Notes under the pieces: model-generated
The model's input: the letters and a program-made list of their open reading frames with translations, nothing else
Databases searched by the model: none
What the model was told of the DNA's origin: nothing
From: Collinsella sp.
GTDB taxonomy: Bacteria > Actinomycetota > Coriobacteriia > Coriobacteriales > Coriobacteriaceae
Assembly: GCA_019419555.1 (NCBI GenBank)
Contig: DXZR01000039.1
Coordinates: 1-21,892 of the forward strand
Direction of reading: 5' to 3'
DNA: 21,892 nt
Made by a program: the position numbers and the translations under genes
Shown here: piece after piece, positions 1 to 6,932 of the stretch
Layout: each line of letters begins with the position of its first letter
Numbering within the stretch: the stretch's first letter is position 1

Positions 1-635
1 TTGCCGCGCCCCGCAGTGCCCGCTTCCCCCGAGAACAATTATCAGTGCAGGTAGATAGCCTGCCGTTTTCCAAAAAATGAAGGTATGGATGAGGGTCCCG
101 ACTTTAGCCCCGTAAACCGGCATAGTTTTGAAATAGCACCATATCCGTAACAGCCCTTTAACTCCCGTGGACGGAGGAAAACGGACCATTTTGGCCTTGC
201 GAGGGCTGCCGCGTGACCCGTCTGCCACGAAATGGGCTCATCTACTACGTTTAAGCCGCTACCCTCAACCATGGCAAGTAATGCGAAATAAAAACTGCAG
301 GTAGAACGCCTGCGGTTTTTCATGAAAAGCGGGTATGGTCAAGGGTATCGAGTCAAACGTAGTAGATGGGCAGGTTTCGTGGCGAGCGGTTTCGGCTGAT
401 CCCTTGGGGACGGAGGAAAACGGCTCATTTTGGTCCCGCGAGGCTGGCGGAGACACTCGTGCAGGGCCGCCCGAACAAAACTATGCCGGTTTACTACGAT
501 GAATCCGAGATTCCTGACCACACCAGCATTTTTGCAAATATCGCAAGTGTTCTACCTGCGGTTTTGTAAGTGCGCAATTTGCCGTGGTCGGAGATATGCG
601 GTTCATCGTAGTAAACCGGCATAGTTTTGAAATGG
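1..635. repeat. Array of long imperfect palindromes with interspersed direct repeats
   Basis: No credible gene lies here. The region is built from three units, each centred on a short hairpin carrying GCAGGTAGA or its complement; the centres fall near 56, 305 and 551, a period of about 247-249 bp. Unit 2 has 29-nt arms at 224-252 and 355-383 that match over 9 and 14 nt either side of a 6-nt mismatch. Unit 3 has perfect 28-nt arms at 476-503 and 602-629. Unit 1 shows only its right arm (about 110-134), which shares the GTAAACCGGCATAGTTTTG core with unit 3. A 36-nt direct repeat (169-204 and 408-443, with GGACGGAGGAAAACGG) sits in the gaps between units. The structures could end transcription of the minus-strand response-regulator operon, but their size and repetition suggest a non-autonomous repeat family. 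Confidence 0.75.
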
Positions 636-659
636 CATCAAATTGGCGGCAGCCAGCGG

Positions 660-1289
660 CTAGCCTCGCAGATAGGCGATGGCGATTTGGGTGCGGTTGC
701 GTAGCCCCATTTTGGCTAGGATTGAGCTGATGTGGTTGCGCACGGTGCCTTCGCCCATATAGGCGGTGGCAGCGATCTTCTTGTTGTCGAGGCCGCGGGC
801 GATGAGCTCGGCGACTTCGAATTCGCGGTCGGTCAGGCTGACAAAGGCCGCGGGCCGGCGGGGCGTGCCCGCCTCGATGCCCGTTCCGTCAAAATCGATG
901 TCCTCGATCGCCTTGCCCTCGAGCACGCGTTTGCCATCCATGACCTGCGTCAACGCGGGAGGGATGGCAGCGACGTCGGTTTTAATCAAGTAGCCGCGCG
1001 CGCCCAGTTTGAGCGCCGACACAATGTATTCGTCATCCGAGAATGTCGTCAGAAACACCACGCGCGCCGCAGGGTCGCGCTCAAGGATTTCGCGTGCCGC
1101 CGAAAGTCCGTCGCGCCCCGGCATCTGAATGTCGAGCAGTGCGATATCAGGCGCGTGTTCGGCATAGAGCAAAACCGCGTCGTTGCCGTTGGCGCCGGTG
1201 CCCACTACCTCGATCTGCGGCTGGGCGCCCAGGATAATCTTGAGCGAATCGACCACCAAGCGGTCGTCGTCGACAACAATGAGCCTCAT
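660..1289 (-). CDS. NarL/FixJ-family response regulator
   Basis: A 209-residue DNA-binding response regulator. The receiver domain spans about residues 1-120, with the acidic pocket D7-D9, phospho-acceptor D53 in an LLDIQMPG context, the switch Thr at 81 and conserved K103. A LuxR-type helix-turn-helix follows at about 150-209, beginning LTDREFEV and containing GTVRNH. Length and layout are normal for the family. The start overlaps the stop of the upstream histidine kinase by 4 nt (ATGA at 1289-1286), so the two are translationally coupled and the kinase is its cognate partner. The divergent ABC-2 exporter operon from 2630 is the likely target, by analogy with many NarL-type systems next to exporters; no operator could be identified. 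The signal is unknown. Confidence 0.95.
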   Translation of the reverse strand: MRLIVVDDDRLVVDSLKIILGAQPQIEVVGTGANGNDAVLLYAEHAPDIALLDIQMPGRDGLSAAREILERDPAARVVFLTTFSDDEYIVSALKLGARGYLIKTDVAAIPPALTQVMDGKRVLEGKAIEDIDFDGTGIEAGTPRRPAAFVSLTDREFEVAELIARGLDNKKIAATAYMGEGTVRNHISSILAKMGLRNRTQIAIAYLRG

Positions 1290-2431
1290 CGGGCGTCATC
1301 TCCTTGCTGCTTAGGAACGGTGGCAAACACGCGCCAGCCGGGGGAGCCGGCACGCGGGCCGGCGGTGAAGGTGCCGCCAAGCGCCTCGATGCGCTCGCGC
1401 ATGGAGGCGAGCCCCATGCCCTCCGTGGCGCCGCGGCCGCTTGCTTGGACCCCGTCCGCGCCATCGTCGGTAACGATGAGCTGGTAAAACGACGGATGCT
1501 CCATGCACCGTACGGTGACGGTCTGGGCGCAAGCGTGGCGCATGGCGTTGGAAAGCGCCTCGCGCAGCACCGCCGCAAAGCAGTTGGCGACATTTGCGGG
1601 CGCATGCTCGGCCAAAACTTCAAGCTCAATCTGCGGGCCGCCGTCCGAGCGCGCGCCTTCAACAATGCGTTCGAGCTGCACGGAAAGGTCGACGGCGTTG
1701 TCGTTGAGCGCGTGGACGCTGGTGCGCACAAGCTGGAGCGCCTCGTCAACCGTGCGTTTGACGTCGGCGAAATCGGCGGCGACGCCGGGCTCGTCGGCGT
1801 GGACCACGCGCAAGGCTTCGGCCTGCAGTGAGGCACGCGTGAGCTGGTGCCCGACGTTATCGTGGATCTCGCGCGCGATGCGGGCGCGTTCGGCGAGCGT
1901 CGCGAGCTCGACTTCGTAGTCCTGGCGATCGGCAAGATCACGGTTGCGCGCCTCGAGCGCGAGGGCTCGTTCCTGCAGTTCGTCGCGGGTACGGCGCATG
2001 CGCTGCTGCTCGCGCTCCAGCTGGGCGGTACGTAGCGATAGCAAGGTGGCGGCAACCGAAAGGATGGCGGTCAGCAGAAGCGTTCGGGCGGTGAGCGCGT
2101 CGGTGCGAAGGTCCGCGGCAAGCGCGCAGACAAACACGGCGCCAATCGCCAGCGCGGGCCAGATGCGTTCACGGCGCACGCGTCGCGCGATGTCATAGAG
2201 GGCGAGAGGCGCAAACGGCACAAACGTCGGCACGAAGACAGCCGCGATGATGTAAGCGTAACTTGCGGTCTCGCTTGCGTGGCGTGTGCGTTCCCCCTGT
2301 ACGACCTCGGCCAGCGAGGTGGCAATAACGCCAAGGCAAAACGCCGCGACCAGGCGAGCGTCCACAGCAAGGCCCATGGCGGCCGCAATGCAGCACGCCA
2401 GCACGATCGATTTGTCGAAAAGCCTGTTCAT
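1286..2431 (-). CDS. Sensor histidine kinase, HisKA_3/DesK-LiaS type
   Basis: A membrane sensor kinase of 381 residues from the chosen start. About five or six hydrophobic segments occupy residues 8-135 with no sizeable extracellular loop, so the signal is probably sensed in the membrane. A charged helical linker follows (about 135-180), then the HisKA_3 dimerisation domain with phospho-acceptor H190 in REIHDNVGHQL. The C-terminal HATPase carries an N-box (REALSNAMRHA), a DDGADG loop and a GMGLASMRERI G-box. The reading frame stays open to GTG-type starts as far as 2554, but those add about 40 Arg/Cys-rich residues without domain character. ATG 2431 leads straight into the first membrane segment. 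No ribosome site precedes it, while a TACAAT hexamer ends 6 nt upstream, so the message may be leaderless. Confidence 0.88.
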   Translation of the reverse strand: MNRLFDKSIVLACCIAAAMGLAVDARLVAAFCLGVIATSLAEVVQGERTRHASETASYAYIIAAVFVPTFVPFAPLALYDIARRVRRERIWPALAIGAVFVCALAADLRTDALTARTLLLTAILSVAATLLSLRTAQLEREQQRMRRTRDELQERALALEARNRDLADRQDYEVELATLAERARIAREIHDNVGHQLTRASLQAEALRVVHADEPGVAADFADVKRTVDEALQLVRTSVHALNDNAVDLSVQLERIVEGARSDGGPQIELEVLAEHAPANVANCFAAVLREALSNAMRHACAQTVTVRCMEHPSFYQLIVTDDGADGVQASGRGATEGMGLASMRERIEALGGTFTAGPRAGSPGWRVFATVPKQQGDDAR

Positions 2432-2437
2432 ACGGGT

Positions 2438-2443
2438 ATTGTA
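2438..2443 (-). promoter_or_regulatory. Candidate -10 box giving a leaderless kinase mRNA
   Basis: On the minus strand TACAAT (5 of 6 matches to TATAAT) lies 6 nt before ATG 2431, which would place the transcription start at or next to the A of the start codon. No convincing -35 hexamer is present about 17 nt upstream. Leaderless mRNAs are common in actinobacteria, so the arrangement is plausible but unproven. Confidence 0.45.
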
Positions 2444-2629
2444 CGCGAAGCCGCGCATGGTGGAGGGGCCGCCTGCGCAACCGTGACATTCCTCCCGCGC
2501 AGCAAAGCGGGGGCGTCGGCAGGCCGCACGACAAAGACCCCGCACTCGTGACAAAGCTCACTGGTGCGCGCCGGCGGCTCCTGCGATGATGCAATCGTAC
2601 CGGGCCGCAATCAACGGAAGGGCCGCCTC

Positions 2630-3568
2630 ATGACAGACATCGTTCACGTCGAAAACCTCGTCAAGCGCTATGACGACCTTATTGCGCTCGACCACTTTAA
2701 CCTGAGCATCGCCCCCGGCGAGATCTTTGGCCTGCTGGGCCCCAACGGCTCGGGCAAGACCACGTCCATCAACTGCATTTTGCAGCTGCTTGCCTACGAC
2801 AAAGGCACCATTGAGCTGTTCGGCGAGCCCATGGCGCCCGCCCGCTACGACCTCAAGCGCCGCATCGGCGTGGTGCCGCAGCAGGTGGCGGTGTTTGACG
2901 AGCTCACGGTGCGCGAGAACATCGACTATTTCTGCAGCCTCTACGTCAACGACCGCAAGCACCGTCGCGCGCTGGTGAACGAGGCGATCGACTTTGTCGG
3001 GCTGGGCGACTTTGCCAAGTTCCGCCCCGGCAAGCTCTCGGGCGGCCTGGCGCGTCGCCTCAACATCGCCTGCGGCATCGCGCACAAGCCCGAGCTCATC
3101 TTCTTTGACGAGCCCACGGTGGCGGTCGACCCACAGAGCCGCAACGCCATCCTGGAGGGCATCTGCCGCGTGCGCGACGAGGGCGCCACAGTGGTGTATA
3201 CCAGCCATTACATGGAGGAAGTCGAGCAAATCTGCAGCCGCATCATGATCATGGACGGCGGGCGCGTGCTGGCGCAGGGCACCAACGACGAGCTCAAGCG
3301 CATGATTCAGATGGGCGAGCGCGTGACTGTCGAGGTTGGCGCCGTAGAGACCGCCACGGTCGAGCGGCTGCGCGCCCTCGAGCACGTGCTTTCGGTTGAG
3401 CTGTCCGGCGGCGAGATCGTCTGCACCTGCGAAGCGAGCCCGCACAATTTGGTCGACATCCTCGACACGCTGCGCGCCGCCGATGTGGCGCTCGGCCGCG
3501 TGTGGAGCGAGCCACCGACCCTCAACGACGTGTTCCTCGAGATCACCGGCCGCGAGCTGCGCGACTAG
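2630..3568 (+). CDS. ABC-2 exporter ATP-binding protein
   Basis: A 312-residue cytoplasmic ATPase subunit that powers export by the two permeases encoded just downstream. Walker A is GPNGSGKTT at residues 37-45, the Q-loop is Q84/Q85, the signature is LSGGLARRL (136-144, in place of the usual LSGGQ), Walker B is LIFFDEP ending at E161, and the switch His is H193. The last ~80 residues form the accessory domain typical of multidrug/NatA-type ABC-2 ATPases and end in the usual PTLNDVFLEITGRELRD tail. ATG 2630 is chosen because GGAAGG lies 8 nt upstream; a GTG at 2564 would add 22 residues without domain support. The substrate cannot be read from the sequence; a drug, peptide or lipid is usual when such an operon faces a NarL-type two-component system. 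Confidence 0.93.
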   Translation: MTDIVHVENLVKRYDDLIALDHFNLSIAPGEIFGLLGPNGSGKTTSINCILQLLAYDKGTIELFGEPMAPARYDLKRRIGVVPQQVAVFDELTVRENIDYFCSLYVNDRKHRRALVNEAIDFVGLGDFAKFRPGKLSGGLARRLNIACGIAHKPELIFFDEPTVAVDPQSRNAILEGICRVRDEGATVVYTSHYMEEVEQICSRIMIMDGGRVLAQGTNDELKRMIQMGERVTVEVGAVETATVERLRALEHVLSVELSGGEIVCTCEASPHNLVDILDTLRAADVALGRVWSEPPTLNDVFLEITGRELRD

Positions 3569-3577
3569 GGGGCAGTC

Positions 3578-4765
3578 ATGTTCAACACCATCATCACTAC
3601 GGTCAAGACGCTGCTGCGCCGGCCGAGCACGTGGGTCTGGGGCGCTCTCTTTCCCATCGTACTTTCCACGATGTTCATGTTTATGTTTGCGAACCTCAGC
3701 TCCGACGGCACGGTCGACCCGGTGCCGGTGGCCGTCGTGGCGGACGAGGCTTGGGACGCTTCGACCTTTAAGGGCGTGGCGACGTCGCTTGCCAAGGAAG
3801 GCGGCGATCAGCTGCTCGAGATCCACGAGCTCGACGACGCAGCCGATGCGAACCGTGCGCTTAAGGCCGGCGAGGTCGCGGGCATCTATGCGGTCGACGA
3901 TGCGGGCACGCCCAAACTCACGTTGCTTTCGAGCTATGGCAGCTCGCGTGCGACGTCGGTGCTCACCGACCGCAGTATTCTGGAGACGGTGGCAAGCTCG
4001 TATACACAAAATGCCGAGCTCATGTCCCAGATTGCCCAGGACAACCCGGCGGCGCTCGCCGACCCGGAGGCGGTTGCGCGCACTCTATCGCTCGAGGGCG
4101 GTACCCGCCGCGTAAGCCTGACACGCACCACGCCCGATGGCACGGTCGTCTACTATTACGCGCTTTTTGGCCTGGTCGCGATGATGTCTGCGGAGTTTGC
4201 CGCCTTGAGCGTCGTCGACCTGCAGCCCAATCTGTCGGGCCTTGGCGCACGTCGCTGTGTGGGCGGTCTTTCCAAGACGGCATCGCTGACCGGCATCTTT
4301 GTCGGCTCGTGGCTGGTCTCCTTTGCCTCGATGACGATCGCGATCGGCTACGTGCGCCTGGTCGTGGGCGTCGACTTTGGCGGGCGCGAGGGGCTGTGTC
4401 TGGTGGGTGGCGCCGCTTCCGCGCTTGCCGCCACGGGCTTGGGCCTTTTTGTGGGCACGCTTCCCGTTAAGGGCGGCAAGGCGTCCAAGTCCGGCATCCT
4501 CACGGGCTTTGCTACCACGTGCGCCCTGTTCGCCGGCCTCTACGGCGAGCCGGCGATGGCGCTTGCCGACGACGTCGCCCGCGCCTGCCCGGCCGAGTGC
4601 TGGCTCAACCCCGTCAAGCTCATCTGCGACATGTTCAACCGCCTGTATTTCTTTGAGAACCTGGGCCCCTTTGTCGTTCGCGCCGGCGCGCTGGTCCTTA
4701 TGGCGCTGCTGTTCGTTGCCGCCGCCACGCTGACCTTTGGAAGGAGCTGCTATGAGCACCTTTAA
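3578..4765 (+). CDS. ABC-2 type permease, first subunit
   Basis: A 395-residue membrane subunit. It has one N-terminal membrane segment (about residues 19-38), an extracytoplasmic domain of about 145 residues, and then about five hydrophobic segments (roughly 195-390), the layout of the ABC2_membrane_3 family. ATG 3578 follows an AGGGGGCAG ribosome site that starts at the stop of the ATPase gene. The 3' end overlaps the next permease gene by 14 nt, so the three genes form one coupled operon. The C-terminal permease and this one probably form a heterodimer, since both share the layout but are divergent in sequence. Confidence 0.9.
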   Translation: MFNTIITTVKTLLRRPSTWVWGALFPIVLSTMFMFMFANLSSDGTVDPVPVAVVADEAWDASTFKGVATSLAKEGGDQLLEIHELDDAADANRALKAGEVAGIYAVDDAGTPKLTLLSSYGSSRATSVLTDRSILETVASSYTQNAELMSQIAQDNPAALADPEAVARTLSLEGGTRRVSLTRTTPDGTVVYYYALFGLVAMMSAEFAALSVVDLQPNLSGLGARRCVGGLSKTASLTGIFVGSWLVSFASMTIAIGYVRLVVGVDFGGREGLCLVGGAASALAATGLGLFVGTLPVKGGKASKSGILTGFATTCALFAGLYGEPAMALADDVARACPAECWLNPVKLICDMFNRLYFFENLGPFVVRAGALVLMALLFVAAATLTFGRSCYEHL

Positions 4766-5957
4766 GACTGCGCTTCGCATGGCGCTGGCGCACCCGTTCT
4801 ACCTGCTCATCTATACGGTGTTCATCTCGCTCATGGGCGTATTCATCGCGGCATCGGTGAGCTGGAACTCGTCGCAGCTCACCGAGTACGAGCCCTACGA
4901 TGCCAACGTGATCGTGGTCGACCGCGACGACAGCGACCTTTCGCATGCGCTCACCAAGCACCTGGGGTCGCGCTTTGAGTTGGTCACGGGCGTCGGCGAC
5001 GATACCTACGATCTTGCGGACGCGCTCTCCAAGAGCAACAGCGCCAAGGGTAGCGCCGACTGCGTGTTCTTTATCCCGGAGGGGTTTGAGAACGACCTGG
5101 TCGCGGCCGCCCGCGCGGGGGAGGCCCTGCCCAAGCTCGATGTGACCTACGGTGCCGGCACCATGGTGGCGGCGCTTTCGTCTGCTGAGGCCTCGCGCTG
5201 GATTTCGCTCGCGGGCGCTGCAGCGGCCCTAGAGCCCGCCGCCTCTAATGGTAGCGTCGCCAAGGCCGCCGAGCATGCCGCCGCCAAGCGCGCCGAGGTC
5301 CAGATTGAGCAGGTCAAGGTTGGTTCGACTGCCGCCGCCATGCTCAAGTCGTATTTCAACTTTGGCGCGTACGCGATTATCTCGTCGGTCATCGTATCGG
5401 TGGGGCTGGTGTTCTCGGGCATGAACGAGCCCGAGCGCGTGCGTCGTATGGATGCCGGCCCAATCTCCGAGCGCCGGCGTTCGCTCGCCGTGTTTGCGGC
5501 CGCCACTGTGATCACCGTCTGCATCTGGTTTGTGTCGAGCATGATGGGCGTCGTGGGCTTTGCCGGCGCGGTTGCCGAGGTCGGCGTGGGTCGTGTGTGC
5601 CTGGCGCTGGCGGCGACGTTTGCCCTGGCGTGCACGCCTCTGGCCGTTGGCTTTGCCCTTTCGAGCCTGGGTGCGCGTGAGGAGCTGCTCAACGGTGTGG
5701 GCAACCTGCTCGGCATGCTCATGACGTTTTTGGATGGCGCCTGGATGCCGCTGTCGCTGATGGGCTCGGCCGTGCAGACTGTGGCGCACTTTGTGCCGAC
5801 ATATTGGGTGAACGACGCGATTGGCAAGGCGCTCGCCGCGGACCTGACGTCCACCGTGCTGGGCGACATCGCTTGCGATCTGGGCGTCACAGTGCTCTTT
5901 GCCGCGGCCATCGCCGCCGTAGGCCTAGCCCTCGCCCACAACAAATCCCACGCCTAG
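4752..5957 (+). CDS. ABC-2 type permease, second subunit
   Basis: A 401-residue membrane protein with the same plan as its neighbour: a first membrane segment at about 15-35, an extracytoplasmic domain to about residue 200 that includes an Ala/Glu-rich helical stretch (about 150-190), then five or six membrane segments. ATG 4752 is preceded by AAGGAG 5 nt upstream; an in-frame ATG at 4737 adds five residues but lacks a ribosome site. It starts inside the previous gene, overlapping by 14 nt. Together with the ATPase and first permease it probably makes a heterodimeric exporter. REP-like repeats begin 9 nt after its stop codon. Confidence 0.9.
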   Translation: MSTFKTALRMALAHPFYLLIYTVFISLMGVFIAASVSWNSSQLTEYEPYDANVIVVDRDDSDLSHALTKHLGSRFELVTGVGDDTYDLADALSKSNSAKGSADCVFFIPEGFENDLVAAARAGEALPKLDVTYGAGTMVAALSSAEASRWISLAGAAAALEPAASNGSVAKAAEHAAAKRAEVQIEQVKVGSTAAAMLKSYFNFGAYAIISSVIVSVGLVFSGMNEPERVRRMDAGPISERRRSLAVFAAATVITVCIWFVSSMMGVVGFAGAVAEVGVGRVCLALAATFALACTPLAVGFALSSLGAREELLNGVGNLLGMLMTFLDGAWMPLSLMGSAVQTVAHFVPTYWVNDAIGKALAADLTSTVLGDIACDLGVTVLFAAAIAAVGLALAHNKSHA

Positions 5958-5966
5958 ACACCTACT

Positions 5967-6116
5967 CATTGGGGACAGACTTAAACGACCAAAAGTATTC
6001 ATTGGGGACAGACTTAAATGACTAGCCATCGGGGGCAGATAAGGAGCGTCCCCAACTGCCGGGTGGCGAAAGAGCGTCCCTTGTGACTGGTCATTTAAGA
6101 ACGTCCCCAATGACTA
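5967..6116. repeat. Cluster of REP-like repeats (three copies plus fragments)
   Basis: Two direct copies of CATTGGGGACAGACTTAAA lie at 5967 and 6000 (the second runs on to TGACTAG at 6025), and an inverted relative with CATTTAAGAACGTCCCCAAT lies at 6087-6116. The second and third copies therefore face each other as an inverted pair. Between them are further related pieces: GGAGCGTCCCCAACTGCC at about 6042-6060 and GAGCGTCCC at 6072. The same element recurs at 9597-9626 and 18012-18040. Short inverted, dispersed, intergenic elements of this kind resemble REP sequences mobilised by Y1 (RAYT) transposases; no such transposase is encoded here. Some copies may end transcription of the exporter operon. 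Confidence 0.75.
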
Positions 6117-6210
6117 GTCTGAAATAAAATCCAGGCCTCGCTCCAAAATAGTTCGCCATGGTTTACTATTACGCTCATAAAGTAGTACGAGGCTAACAAC
6201 GGGGGATACC
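6117..6210 (+). other. AT-richer upstream region of the second ABC operon
   Basis: This stretch separates the repeat cluster from the next ATPase gene and must hold its promoter. TACTAT at 6164 and CATAAA near 6175 are possible -10 boxes, but neither has a good -35 partner, so no promoter is called. The ribosome site GGGGGA is at 6201-6206. Confidence 0.4.
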
Positions 6211-6924
<714 letters not shown>

Positions 6925-6932
6925 GCGGCGCC

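Noticed and set aside
42..624. Several 60-93 codon open frames in the first 650 bases
   Set aside because: They run through the palindromic repeat arms, overlap each other on both strands, lack ribosome sites and have no recognisable domain.
2432..2554. A longer histidine kinase starting at 2554 or 2458
   Set aside because: The added residues are Arg/Cys-rich without domain or membrane character and have no ribosome site.
2558..4009. A 483-codon minus-strand open frame opposite the ABC-2 ATPase
   Set aside because: The plus strand has complete Walker A, signature and Walker B motifs; the minus product is low-complexity.
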